A stretch of DNA of 64,000 nucleotides from Ligustrum vulgare. Its lineage: Eukaryota; Streptophyta; Magnoliopsida; Lamiales; Oleaceae. Under the pieces are notes generated by a model that was not told where the DNA came from, ran no database searches, and saw only the letters and a program-made list of their open reading frames with translations. Each line of letters begins with the position of its first letter. Position 1 is the first letter of the stretch. Location: assembly GCA_963555705.1 (NCBI GenBank), contig OY743174.1:59976234-60040233 (forward strand). The letters are read 5' to 3'. Shown in pieces: positions 47,997-60,626 of the stretch. The translations under genes and the position numbers were made by a program.

Positions 47997-48520
47997 CCAT
48001 ATTAACATATTTAGAATTTTAGATAAGTTGGGGTACTAAAAAGTCAAAACCAGACTTTTAAAGGTTGTAGAGCCCCCTAATCCCCATCCCAAAATTAGAA
48101 AGAAAAAAAAAAATAAAAATTATAAAGGACCCAAAAATGGAATCTGTCATTTAATTTTCAAAACAGATAAGTTGGGGATTATATTGCAACTACATTAATA
48201 GATGAAGTCCAATTAAATTTTCCCTTTTTTCTTTTTCATTTGGGCTTCTCTTCGGTTCTATCCCCTACAGTTCTCAAAATTTCAATTAAATCGCGCGGGC
48301 TTAAAATCTGATTTATTATAACCAGTAAAAGTCGCACACAGTATAGTATAGCCGTAATATTAAGAAACTGTAAGGGAGCTGATTGTATATGTCATTTACC
48401 AGCAACTGAAGATAAAGCTGAGCTATCCTTGCTGGCTGATCTTTCTTGCATTCTTGCTGGTTTGCCCAAGGAATATAATTATGCTATGAAAGCTTGAATT
48501 TTGCGTGCGACTGCAGAATC
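47997..48520 (+). promoter_or_regulatory. promoter and leader of the FKBP20-2-type gene
   Basis: Intergenic sequence upstream of the start codon at 48521. No clear TATA box. The piece at 48010-48075 resembles the end of the dispersed repeat at 18071/40950 (AAGGTTGTAGAG). Confidence 0.4.
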
Positions 48521-51500
48521 ATGCTCTTGTCTTCTTCGCCCCTTCTCTCCAACAGGGCTTCTTTTTTCTGTAAGTCTCTCGCTCTTTAATTTACATTTTT
48601 CTATCAAGATTCCAAAATCTTTCTAACTGATGCGTGGATTTGTGCTGGTATGTTACTATTTTGATACTAATAGATACGTACTTAACAAGTTTAAGAGTCC
48701 CCATTTCAGCTTTTGATAATTCTCTGATAAGAAAATCAGCAGCTAGTGCCAAAATCGAGTTCGTTTTACCATGTTCTTGGACAGTTAGAAATTAGAGTTG
48801 TATTGGGTATAAATGTAGCTTAGTTTAGTATAATTAGCTGGGGCTGCCAAATTTGAGTATCAAAAAACATTTTATTTGGTTATCTGATATTCTTGGATTG
48901 GATGGTTGTTAATCACAGTGGTAACACAATGTTGCACACTTTCCGTTCTTATAAAGTGTGGGGAAAAAAAAATGGCATAGACATGTGGCTATAATTCATA
49001 TGTTCAGTACTATTCACTTATCCACCACTCATCCATGTCTAGTTATAAATTAACTATTTATAAATTCTTCCCAAACAGAAGCTAAGGCTTTGGAATGGGC
49101 TAGTCTCAATATCAAATTATTTGATATGTAGGCCATGATAGAACAATGATGCCATATATGCTCTATCGTGGAATTATTTTTCCAATTCGTTTTCTTCCAT
49201 TTGGTTTTGAATCATTGCCGTGTTTGACGCAATCCAAGTTAGTACCTTTGTGCTTGACATAATCTAATGTTAAAAACTTGGAGTTAATAAGAAAGTAATA
49301 TGTTTTTTGTACGTTTAGTACTATGTTTTGTTTACTAATTCTTTCTTATGATGTCTCTTGTTATGCAAACGGTTTCATAATCTTCTTCTGTTTCTATTTG
49401 TTTTCCGTTACACTCAATGTATAATATATTTGGGGCATAAATCTTTCAGGCTATCCAACATTTGGATTGTTTTCTGCCCAGAGGAATCTCACAGTGGCTT
49501 CTTGCTCACGTCACAATTTGCATAATAATGGGTATTGTTGATAAGCTGGATCAAATACTACTTAATCTGTTCTTAGAACTATGCATTTTGTTCGTAGACC
49601 GATGCATTTGCTTTTTTTTATTTTGATGTTAGTTGTTTATATAGTCTTTATCATGGCTAGAAAACAGGCTAAAAACGTCTTGCACTTTGAGGAGAATGTG
49701 AGGAGGAGATTTCTCATAGTTTTTCTGGTTGGCTCAAGCATATCTACTGCTTTGCCATCCTCTGGAAAGACCAAACAACAGAATCCTTACGATGAGAAAC
49801 GCTTACTAGAACAGAACAAGCGAATACAAAGAGAAAATAACGTGCCTGATGACTTCCCTAATTTTGTCAGAGAAGGTGTATGTTCTTTACTTATGTGTTA
49901 ATGGTGGAACTTTATGGTAGTAGCTTGTTAATTCCAATCTCTCCCTACTATCTTATTGATCTCTAGGACATGAACGATGTTGTTTCAATCTGGTTCAGGT
50001 TTTACAGTTAACGTAGTGACATCAAGCAAGTATGTTAAACGTGACTCGGGTCTCATATTGTGGGACATAGCAGCTGGTACAGGTGATTGTCCAAAGGATG
50101 GTCAACAGGTTCTTCTTTGATTGAATTGTTTCTAGAAATTTTTGTGATTTGCTTTCCTCAGAGTTCATCACTTATATTGAAGTTAAAACATAAAATGTGC
50201 ATACTTATTAGATGGAAAATAATTCAAAGTCCTTCACAGTTTGCTTCAAATTATTAGTTAAAATTTTTTATTTATTGCGTCTTGGACCGAAAAATGAAAA
50301 GTGAATATTTTAGAGTGCATATTCAATCCTGTAGTTATTGACTTATAATTTACACGATCATTTCGTTGAATCATATGTAGGCTTTAATTATTGAGCTTTC
50401 ACAGTGTCACTGCAAGTTGTATGTTAATTCCTACGTGTGATGATCTTCCGCTTTCTTTTCTCCGGTAGGTGACGTTTCACTATATTGGTTATAATGAGTC
50501 CGGCCGCCGTATTGACAGTACATACTTGCAAGGTTCTCCTGCAAAAGTCAGAATGGGTACTAATGCTTTAATTCCAGGTGACAAAAACAAAATAATAACA
50601 ATTCAAGTTTTGCTATTTTTTCTTATTGAGTTAATAGGAACTGAGCAAACTTTTCAACATAGGGTTTGAGGAAGGAATCCGAGACATGAAACCCGGAGGG
50701 AAGCGGAGGATAATTGTTCCTCCAGAGTTGGGACCACCGGTAAGTAATTTGTCTCTCTATCCATATAAACATTATTGATTATTTCGTTTGCTCTTTATTC
50801 TTTAATAGACACTAGTCGTCTTCTGTATCTCCAAGTCATGTCATGTTAAAGAAGCATATCTTTTGAACGTGTTAAATAAACTTCTTTGATTGTCAAGTTT
50901 TTCACTTTGTGAACTTCCCAAGTTAAAAATTAGACACTGGCTAAATTTTGAAGTTCCCGTTCATGTTGTATATTAATAGTTTTTATTTTTAACTTGGTCC
51001 TTGTTTATGGGAGATTAAAATCAGATTTTTAGTAGATTTTGATAGAAGTAGATGAGATGTGTGGTTGAAAAGTTTTGGGTCCTATGAAATATAAGGTTGA
51101 GATTGATTGTTGACTTTTACTTATTTTAATTTATACGAAACAAGAGCTAGATTTAAAACCTTTTCTTCCAAGAGTGCCATGTTTTTCTACTCGGTAGTTC
51201 GTAACTTCTTCCGTATTGATTCACATGGTCAAATGAATGTCAGTTGAATTATATCTCACTTCAGCCACTAGCACTGTTTCTTGAACATTTAGAAATGCTT
51301 GATCTGATCTCAGATGAAGACATGGATAAATGTAAGACTTCAGAGTCCCGCATTTTACAAACCAAACGGTGTTTTTTTTGTTGCAGATTTGAGGTAACTG
51401 TAGAGGTTTGACAGCAGTTGCTTGTCTGAAATCTTAATCAAGGTTCAATCTTGGTGCGGATAAAAGCCAAGACGGCCTTAGACATATAAGAACATGAATT

Positions 51501-51967
51501 CGTATCGAACGAATTTCTTCCCATTCGCAAATGAGCGGAGAACTCCTTTGTGCTAGAGTCCTGTGAAACCTGCCTTTTACCTCAATTACTTGACACAAAC
51601 ATTGCTTTGAAATAATAAGACCATAGTTCCTCCCTTCTCCATCTAGGTATAACAAAAATAATAGGCTGGTGATAGTTGTTAAGAATCTAGTTACTTTATA
51701 TTTTTTCGTGGATTTAGAAATGAACGGAGCGGAGTAGCATAGAACGACTCGACCTCGGATTTATTCGGAAAAGAGCTTAGTTTGTCGTTGTTATAGTTCC
51801 ATCGTGATTTGTTCATTTACGAGGTGAATGTTTTCCATGTTCAACAGGTAGGACCTTCCACATTTTTCAGTTCGAAGCAATTTGAAGTTTTCGATGTCGA
51901 ATTACTAAGCATTCAAGATTGCAAGAGAAGGACCATTGGATTTTATTCTGATGTTGTATGCAGCTGA
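48521..51967 (+). CDS. FKBP20-2: FKBP20-2-type lumenal immunophilin
   Basis: Seven exons by eye: 48521-48569, 49450-49531, 49661-49875, 49999-50108, 50469-50577, 50663-50739, 51848-51967, all GT-AG with consistent phases, 253 aa. Family blocks: YDEKRLLEQNKRIQREN, FPNFVREGF, the FKBP domain from VTFHYIGYNESGRRIDSTY through FEEGIRDMKPGGKRRI to VGPSTFFSSKQFEVFDVELL. The N-terminus is transit-peptide-like, followed by an Arg-Arg plus hydrophobic stretch (RRRFLIVFLVGSSIS) that fits thylakoid Tat import. FKBP20-2 is known from Arabidopsis as a lumen protein needed for photosystem II supercomplex assembly, with a C-terminal Cys pair; both Cys are present here (IQDC and VVCS). Exon 3 acceptor choice rests on phase. 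An ATG at 49581 lies in intron 2 and is not the start. Confidence 0.95.
51010..51155 (+). mobile_element. MITE family A, copy 5 (FKBP intron 6)
   Basis: Carries GATTAAAATCAGATTTTTAG, TTTTGATAGAAGTAGATGAG and GAGATTGATTGTTGACTTTT. It lies wholly inside the long last intron, sense to the gene. Confidence 0.75.
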
Positions 51968-52560
51968 TCATGGGCGGTCTTCAGCCACAGGCTGACCCTT
52001 GACAATTAAACCTGAATAAGAAGATCACAACTGAAATGGCATAACCAAATGAACTAGCATCGAGCAAGTAAAATTACTAAATATATGGAGATGGTATTTT
52101 ATGATAATAAATTTTGTAATTGATTTTACTGCTCAATCATGGTGGGTCGGGCCGTCTCGATTTCAGCACGGCCCAACTTTCCTACAAGAGACACTTACAT
52201 TTTATTATCGGGAAAATTACACACGATCACATGTTTACTTTTTACGTGCCTCGGAGTGGATCCTGAGCTCGACGAGAAAACAACTTCTGTAATCGAGATG
52301 AACTTTTGCGTGCCTTGGAGTGGATCCTGAGCTCGACAAATTTATGGTCTATCGTTCTTACAAACACAACACAGTTTTTAATTTTATTCTGGCTTCAAAT
52401 TTGTCAGTTGAACTTCTGGTTTCAAGTTGAAACATGTGTTGAATACGTTCACTTTCTCTAGGAAACCTACTGTGATATATTGGCGAAGTACAACTAGGCA
52501 CTAGCACATCTTTGCAAAGGTGTATCTCTCCCCAAACTTAATCTTAGGCTAATGATAGAA
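51968..52560 (+). other. 3' flank of FKBP gene with a direct repeat
   Basis: Presumed 3' untranslated region then intergenic sequence. GTGCCTCGGAGTGGATCC (52246) recurs as GTGCCTTGGAGTGGATCC (52310), both followed by TGAGCTCGAC, offset about 64 bp. Confidence 0.6.
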
Positions 52561-52990
52561 TATGACACATTTGTGATGATAGAATCACATTTGTAATTAA
52601 TTAAAAACTGTCAATTTTTAACTAACATTTGATATCTTTGTATGATATGACAAGCTGTTAAACTAGTTTTATCGATTTGTGACAAATGTAGTTAGATACT
52701 GCATAATGATTAATTACAAATTCATTATAATTTTGTAATTCAAACTAATAGTTTGGTCCAAGGTGCCTATGAATGGCATAGCAAGTTATTTAGCTACTTG
52801 TATCTATTTGCCATAATGTGATTAGATATTGCATAATGATTACTTACAAATTCATTACAATTTCGTAAATTGTCAATTTCTAATTAAGAGTTCGGTCGAT
52901 TTGTCACAATGTTATTAGATAATGTCTAATAATTAATTACAGTTTAAAAATTACAATTAGCCAGATTTTGTAATATACTTGATTTTGATA
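52560..52990. repeat. degenerate tandem repeat, about 120-150 bp unit
   Basis: Two to three diverged units share TAGCAAG...TTTAGCTA-like, CGATTTGT, GTAGTTAGATA and AATGATTAATTACAAATTC blocks. Related single units lie in the tandem duplication at 54870-54985 and at 57600-57705 with 57885-57910. Confidence 0.6.
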
Positions 52991-53564
52991 ATTACTTTCA
53001 ATACTTTTATAACAAATTACAATTCACTAATCATGAACTTAACCCCTTATTATACGTTGGTTTAATGACGGTAAAATTAGCCTCTAACCAGTTAAAAGAT
53101 CAATTGAGTTGAAAAATTAAGTATTGGGTATTTACAAACAATTTATTTAAATCGAATTTTTGTCCCAAAATAGGTAGTTTGCCTCTCTTATCTCTCTCAA
53201 TCCTTTCATGCTCCATCCGAAGTCCATGACTGCCTTCCAGGGTTGAACTTGAACCAGTTTGATTGCAATTGTAAGCGAAATTCTCAAAAGTAAACTTAAA
53301 TTTCATCTTTTCATTGAAAAAGGAAGCCAAATTACAAGCATTGGAACATGATGAGTTCCCTACTTCTGTAATCGTCGGCGTTGGCTGTGACTTCAGTGTC
53401 CTGCCACTGCAGCCTTCGCCTGCCTTTGTTTAACATGTCATCGATAGACCTCATCATTCAACACCGCGAACAACGACAGTGATAGAGGATGAAGCGAAGG
53501 TTTGGTGATGTAGGCTCACCTACAAATTCCTCACACAACTATCGAACTCAAAAATGACATGGAT
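52991..53564. other. unassigned intergenic sequence
   Basis: A less AT-rich patch at 53340-53510 has no lasting open frame; no gene seen. Confidence 0.3.
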
Positions 53565-55186
53565 TTCAATCCTCAAAGAAAACTCAATTTTATTTGAAAT
53601 CGAAAATCCCTTCAAAACTGGAATAGGATAGTCTTAATTAATAAACCCTATTGAGCCATGAATGGGCCAAGCTTAAAACGACAATAAATGAAAATACAAA
53701 AATAACAACTAATGATAGAAACTTGCAGTTTTGACACTCTAAACGACCTCAAATAATCAAAATTCATTGTATATCACAGCAAAGCGGTGAGTCTTGTTTG
53801 GCTCATCGAGACCTTTTCAAAAAGTACTTATAGACCCAAAACGGACATTTATGACAATTTTATGACCATTTAAAGTTACCAAGCCCAACACTTCACTTTT
53901 GTCGATCCCAAAAGTCAATGAATGCAATGGCCTGATCCTGCACGCCATCATTTGGAGGCCGTGTTTTTGTGAATGAGGAAGACACTGACGCTGAAGTGAG
54001 CGTCATTAATTTATTTATTTAATTCCACTCAATCTTCCATAGAAAAAAAAAAGAAATATGTTGGCTGTTTATACAACTTTTGTGGACCTGTAAGCTGTAG
54101 AAATAACACCAGAAACGTAGCAGCAGTAAGGAAGGTAATCTGGACAGTGAAACTGTGATGCAAGGGAAAAACAGGAGCCCTGGGCAACAATGTTGAACTT
54201 GTAATTTGTGGAAAAAATAATAGAAACACACCAGCAACAAAATGAAAGAAGCTGGGAAGAAAACCAGTGATACAGAGGAGAAGACAGGAGTTTCTGGGCA
54301 GAGGAAAAAATGTGAGGAATGAGAGGAAAAATCTGATTATCTTACATAAACAGTACAGCAACTTGTTCATTATAAAAAGTGGAATTTTAACCTACTACAA
54401 AACATAAAATACACCCTACACTTGTTTATTTTACAGCCTTTAGATTAGACAAAATAAAATATATTTCTCCGACTTAAAAACAAATTACACATCAACAAAC
54501 TAGAACAAGAGCCAATTACAAAACTAGAAGATGGTGACCCAAATCCTCAAGACCTTGATATTTCTTCCAAATTAAAAGAGTCAGTAACATTCTTCACTTG
54601 AATCCCAACTTATTTTACAATTAATTTTTTTAAATTCTTCATAATCATTTATGTACGAAATTTACTAATCAAACTTTTTCATCCAGGTTTTGGAGCTTCT
54701 AAAGAAAATTGGATTGATGGTCGCAGTGTAGTGATGTTGGTGGCGGTGGCGGTGCTGAATCTTGGATTGTTTAGGTGATGGTGGCGGTATTGAGGTGGAT
54801 GTGGAGGTGCTAGTGAATTTGGAGGTTGTTGTGAGAACTCATGTAATAAATTATAAATGTAATTAATTACAAACTAACAATTTCTAACTAACAGTTCAAT
54901 TAAATATGTCTGTATGGTATAGCAAGATGTTTAGCTATTTGTCTCGATTTGTCATAATGTAGTTAGATTATGTCTAATGATTAATCACAAGCAATTTTGA
55001 TCTGGTACCCTTCACGGGTACTAGGTATGGTGCCAACATGTATATATATATATATTTTTTTTTGGGGACAATTCCCTGACACTTTGTTTGAAAAACTTTT
55101 ACCACCCAACTCCCCTACCCTAATACCGACAAAAGTGAAAAACTTAACACACCCCAACAAATCCGTGAAATTTCTAACCATTATAT

Positions 55187-55215
55187 ACTAGTTTGTGAAC
55201 GTGCGATGCAAATGA
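55187..55215 (-). other. Helitron-type 3' terminus (unit 1)
   Basis: On the - strand GTGCATCGCAC-like hairpin sequence, then GTTCACAAACTAGT followed by A. The duplicate lies at 58107 in unit 2. The element body would extend rightward; its 5' end was not found. Confidence 0.5.
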
Positions 55216-55821
55216 GTGATTTCTAATTATGTATTTTATATAGTCAACAATTTATGTAATTTCAAGTTCGTCAACATTATTAAGATAAAACATGTCAAAA
55301 TTAAAATAAAATGGAAGAAACTTATTTTGAGGTAATGTAATATTATGAATAATTAAACAAGATCCTAAAAATAACAAATAAGATTGAAACACTTTACTAA
55401 ACATTCAGAACATAATAATCTAACATTTAAAATGAAAAGTCAATAACTTAGTTTTAATGTCACTAAATAAGAAGTTGAAAATAATAGTGAAGAGAATATT
55501 AGGGAATGACACATTTAGGCATCAAGTTTCCATCAATATATATGCTTGAATATCTTGCTGTAGATATTGCTTCGGGTAGGAAAGTCGCTCAATATATTGG
55601 TAGTCTGGTCACTCTCCCTGATAACCATCAACCAATGTTTGTGCTTGCATTACCATTCTAAACATGGAAAAATAAACATTGAGAAAATAGCTGAAAATGG
55701 AGAAGTCGGCATAAAAGGAAAAGAAATTAATAGTGAAGCATCAATTACTATTGGGAGAAGAGTAAATAACCTATCATATAAAAGAAATTTCCAAGTCATG
55801 CAAAGGCTCATGTTTAGATTT

Positions 55822-56199
55822 TGTAACGACCCGGCTCCCTCGCTGGGGTCTTCTCCGAGCCGCACTCATGGTCTTTCCACTCCCCCCTTTGTCGTCCTGG
55901 TCCTCAAGAGTTGCCAGTCTCGTTTCCAAGAAGTGAATTTTTGCCTTCTGCAGGGATCGAATCTTGTACCTAGGGGTTAAGTACAAAGATTCTTAAATCC
56001 CTGCTACCATTAGGCCACGTGGTCTAATGGTAGTAGGATTCTAAGAATCATTGTACTAAACCCCTGGGTACATAATTCGAATCCTGCGGGATGCCAAAAT
56101 CCACTTCTGGAGAAGGCCCCAGCGAGGGAGCCAGGGGGGAGTGGAAAGACCACGAGTACGGCTCAGAGAAGGCCCCAGTGAGGGAGCCGGGTCGTTACA
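55822..56199. mobile_element. fold-back element made of inverted tRNA-like halves
   Basis: 378 bp with ends TGTAACGACCCGG and CCGGGTCGTTACA and a perfect 5-bp duplication GATTT (55817-55821, 56200-56204). Unit 2 has the empty site with one GATTT. Nearly the whole element is an inverted repeat centred at about 56014. Each arm carries tRNA-like pol III boxes: TGGTCTAATGGTAG (A-box-like) and ATTCGAATCC (B-box-like), as in tRNA-derived SINE heads. No coding. Confidence 0.85.
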
Positions 56200-56291
56200 G
56201 ATTTACCTTAAAGAGCTAAAACCGAAATAAAGCTCACCACATATTGCCAACCATGAGATAACTCGGTGGGTGGAACTGGGCAATAGGAAGG

Positions 56292-58833
56292 TTCAATCCT
56301 CAAAGAAAACTCAATTTTATTTGAAATCGAAAATCCCTTCACAACTGAAATAGGATAGTCTTAATTAATAAACCCTATTGGGCCATGGGTCCGTAAATGG
56401 GCCAAGCTTAAAACGACAATAAATGAAAATACAAAAATAACAACTAATGATAGAAACTTGCAGTTTTGACACTCTAAACGACCTCAAATAATCAAAATTC
56501 ATTGTATATCACAGCAAAGCGGTGAGTCTTGTTTGGCTCATCGAGACCTTTCCAAAAAGTACTTATAGGCCCAAAACGGACATCTATGACAATTTTATGA
56601 CCATTTGAAGTTACCAAGCCCAACACTTCACTTTTGTCGATCCCAAAAGTCCAAGAATGCAATGGCCTGATCCTGCACGCCATCATTTGGAGGCCGTGTT
56701 TTTGTGAATGAGGAAGACACTGACGCTGAAGTGAGTGTCATTAATTTATTTATTTAATTCCACTCAATCTTCCATAGAAAAACAAGAAATATGTTGGTTG
56801 TTTATACAACTTTTGTGGACCTGTAAGCTGTAGAAATAACACCAGAAACACAGCAGCAGCAAGGAAGGTAATCTGGACAGTGAAACTGTGATGCAAGGTA
56901 AAACAGGGGTTCTGGGCAACAATGTTGAACTTGTAATTTGTGGAAAAAATAATAGAAACACACCAGCAACAAAATGAAAGAAGCTGGGAAGAAAACCAGT
57001 GATACAGAGGAGAAGACAGGAGTTTCTGGGCAGAGGAAAAAATGTGAGGAATGAGAGGAAAAATCTGATTATCTTACATAAACAGTACATCAACTTGTAC
57101 ATTATAAAAAGTGGAATTTTAACCTACTACAAAACATAAAATACACCCTACACTTGTCTATTTTACAGCCTTTAGATTAGACAAAATAAAATATATTTCT
57201 TTCACTTAAAAACACATTACACATCAACAAACTAGAACAAGAGCCAATTACAAAAGTAGAAGATGGTGACCCAAATCCTCAAGACCTTGATATTTCTCCC
57301 AAATTAAAAGAGTCGGTAACATTCTTCACTTGAATCCCAACTTATTTTACAATTAATTTTTTTAGGTTCTTCATAATCATTTATGTACGAAATTTACTAA
57401 TCAAACTTTTTCATCCAAGTTTTGGAGCTTCTAAAGAAAAACAGAGAGGTGTGTTGGATTGATGGTCGCAATGTAGTGATGTTGGTGGCGGTGGCGGTGC
57501 TGAATCTTGGATTGTTTAGGTGATGGTGGCGGTATTGAGGTGGATGTGGAGGTGCTAGTGAATTTGGAGGTGGTTGTGAGAACTCATGTAATAAATTATA
57601 AATTTGTAATTAATTACAAACTAACAATTTCTAACTAACAGTTCGACCGAATATGTCTGTATGGTATAGCAAGACGTTTAGCTATTTGTATCGATTTGTC
57701 ACAATACGCCTCCGTTTGGTAACACTGTTTGGTTTATAAACTGGTTTATTTATGATTTTGAGGTAAAAAGTAGTGGTTAAAAATTGGAGAGAGAAAAATG
57801 TGTGGTTATAAAGTGATTTGGGAAATTGTGTGGTTTATAAATTGGTTTATAAACCATAAAAAGTACATTTACCAAACAAAGGCGTAGTTAGATTATGTCT
57901 AATGATTAATCACAAGCAATTTTGATCTGGTACCCTTCACGGGTACTAGGTATGGTGCCAACATGTATATATATATTTTTTTTGGGGACAATTCCCTGAC
58001 ACTTTGTTTGAAAAACTTTTACCACCCAACTCCCCTACCCTACTACCGACAAAAGTAAAAAACTTAACACACCCCAATAAATCCGTGAAATTTCTAACCA
58101 TTATATACTAGTTTGTGAACGTGCGATGCACATGAGTGATTTCTAATTATGTATTTTATATAGTCAACAATTTATGTAATTTCAAGATCGTCAACATTAT
58201 TAAGATAAAACATGTCAAAATTAAAATAAAATGGAAGAAACTTATTTTGAGGTAATGTAATATTATGAATAATTAAACAAGATCCTAAAAATAACAAATA
58301 AGATTGAAACACATTACTAAACATTCAGAACATAATAATCTAACATTTAAAATGAAAAGTCAATAACTTAGTTTTAATGTCACTAAATAAGAAGTTGAAA
58401 ATAATAGTGAAGAAAATATTAGGGAATGACACATTTAGGCATCAAGTTTCCATCAATATATATGCTTGAATATCTTGCTGTAGATATTGCTTCGGGTAGG
58501 AAAGTCGCTCAATTTATTGGTAGTCTGGTCACTCTCCCTGATAACCATCAACCAATGTTTGTGCTTGCATTACCATTCTAAACATGGAAAAATAAACATT
58601 GAGAAAATAGCTGAAAATGGAGAAGTCGGCATAAAAGGAAAAGAAATTAATAGTGAAGCGTCAATTACTATTGGGAGAAAAGTAAATAACCTATCATATA
58701 AAAGAAATTTCCAAGTCATGCAAAGGCTCATGTTTAGATTTACCTTAAAGAGCTAAAACCGAAATAAAGCTCACCACATATTGCCAACCATGAGATAACT
58801 CGGTGGGTGGAACTGGGCAATAGGAAGGTTCAT
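56292..58833. repeat. tandem duplication, unit 2
   Basis: About 2542 bp, copy of 53565-56291. It lacks the fold-back element and instead carries the MITE at 57707-57884. It has an additional short phrase (GGTCCGTAAATGGGCC versus GAATGGGCC in unit 1) and an extra CAGAGAGGTGTG near 57442. Confidence 0.92.
57707..57884. mobile_element. MITE family B, cleanest copy
   Basis: 178 bp with inverted ends CGCCTCCGTTTGGTAA and TTTACCAAACAAAGGCG. The matching site in unit 1 (near 54958) is empty, which fixes the ends; the target is TA or a 2-3 bp AT-rich word. The interior carries GGTTTATAAACTGGTTTAT and an inverted match near the right end. No transposase. Confidence 0.88.
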
Positions 58834-59662
58834 TGAGATAAGGTCCTCACTTTATGGCGAGAAGATTCTTCCTTATCCTCTGAAATCAGGTTTTGGCTCA
58901 TATCTTACTGGGAAATACGATTCCCACGAATATATCTTCCTCTTCTTTCTTATAGCAGTTGGTCCCAATTTTTGTTTTGAATCTTATACCATGTTTCAGT
59001 TTTACGGAACTTATATAACTTAAAAACTCTTAATTCATTAAATACGTGCATCATTTCAGAGCAAGGAACATGTCACTAATAACTAAAATAGTGGTATATA
59101 TGAATTTTGAGTTAAAGTATTTTTATAGAAGAATGAAAGGCCTTTTGCAGGCTTTAATCCCTCTTTTGCAATCAATCGAGATACATCAAAACTATCCAAA
59201 TGATAAATGGCAAATATGAACTTCGAACAAATATTCAACAAAAGTACTGTATGCGGCTTCACGGATTAAAAAACAATGATTTCAGAATTCGATAATACCT
59301 TAAACAGTAACAAGAATTTTTTGCAAACAAAGAATGAACAGTTGATATAATCAACAAATCCAAAAATTGGGCATAAAATATTAACGTTATCCACAGAATT
59401 AAACAAGATCTGACAATATGTTGTAGGAAAAAATACCTTGCTCAAATTTTTGGGCATCGATGTACTGAATAATGTTTGTTGCGTCCAAACAATCCTTTCG
59501 AACGAACCTTAAAATAGGAACCACAAAAAAAGGAACTTATAAATAGCAAGGTTTTATGAAGGCGAAAAAAGAGATCAAAAAAATCAACAAAAAATAGAAA
59601 AAACAAAACGAATAACTCGAGAAAGCAAGATATCAATGCAAGACATGGTCATCTGTACCGAG
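58834..59662. other. unassigned intergenic sequence
   Basis: No gene recognised. The only bounded feature is the 8-bp target duplication GTACCGAG at 59655-59662 that starts the next element. Confidence 0.3.
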
Positions 59663-60345
59663 CAGTGGCGGACTCAGAAATTTTGTAGCAGGGGGTACAG
59701 TTTGTGGTAGATCTCACCGGCTGCCCCCGAAAATTTTTTTTAGGAAAAGATCGAAAATAATGATAAAATTCAAATTCACAAAAGACAATGTACTAAATAA
59801 TATGCAATCTCACAAATATACTAAATTATTTTCAGTAAGATCTACGTTATAATTCAAAAGAAATTGACAGATTATATCGCAGTAAACAATCAATTAACAT
59901 ATTCAAATTCCAATCAATTATATTCCTGTTTAGTGTAGATTAAAATTAGATTTTTTGTAAATCTTGATAAAAGTTGATGAGATGCGTGGTTGAAAAGTTA
60001 TGGGTCCTATGAAATCTATAGTTGAGATTGATTGTTGACTTTGACCAAGATTAAAATTTAGATTTTAATTGATACCAAAAAAAGGCTATATTTACTTAGT
60101 ATATGCTACAATTTTTTACATATATTTCATCTAAAAGAATCTATTCAATATGCATAAATTTTAATTATTCAAAGTCGAAACTTTATATTCATTCAACTAA
60201 AAAAAAACAATTATTCAACCATTCAAAGCATCTTTTTTGATTTTTGATTTTTGAATTTTTCAAAAAATAAAATAAAATAAAAAATCAAAATGGGGGAGGG
60301 GGGGTCACGTGACCCCCTAGGACCCCCCCTATGTGTCCGGCAGTG
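59663..60345. mobile_element. hAT-type non-autonomous element, copy 2
   Basis: 683 bp with ends CAGTGGCGGAC and GTCCGGCAGTG and a perfect 8-bp duplication GTACCGAG (59655-59662, 60346-60353). It matches the copy at 9895-10586 throughout. Its termini are better preserved than those of copy 1. Confidence 0.92.
59935..60074 (+). mobile_element. MITE family A, copy 6 (nested in hAT element)
   Basis: Same position within the hAT element as the copy at 10182-10312. Confidence 0.7.
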
Positions 60346-60626
60346 GTACCGAGACAGTAAGGTTTGATGAAGGCGATTGAACTGACAAAGCTCGATTCGA
60401 CAGAGAGATCATGAACAGCGCACCTTAGGGTTAGAGAGAGTGTGTGTTATGGAAGAGCAATGGTTGGCGTCAGTTTTTTCTAATTCACTAGTTAGACGGA
60501 CGTGCATGCCGTAAGTCTATTGAGTATGTAACAGCGCGTCAATGAATAAAGTACTTTTAATAAGTTATTTTGACAAATATATCTATTTTATTCATCACAA
60601 ATTTAAGGATTCTGTCAATTTTAAGG

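Larger units (their letters stand above)
53565..56291. repeat. tandem duplication, unit 1
   Basis: 2727 bp, directly followed by a second copy. The outer left, middle and outer right junctions share TTCA (ATTTCAATCC, GGTTCAATCC, GGTTCATTGA), a likely microhomology. Excluding private insertions the two units differ by scattered substitutions only. It contains a GTGG-rich patch, a Helitron-type end and an unrecognised open frame at 55567. The private insertion here is the fold-back element at 55822-56199. Confidence 0.92.

Noticed and set aside
49581..49901. alternative start of the FKBP gene at an in-frame ATG
   Set aside because: The ATG lies in intron 2; the exon 1-2 frame gives a transit peptide and joins in phase.
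55567..58756. paired ORFs in the tandem duplication (55567-55980 and 58487-58756)
   Set aside because: The two copies share one frame of no recognisable family; unit 1 runs on into the fold-back element. Similarity reflects the duplication, not constraint.
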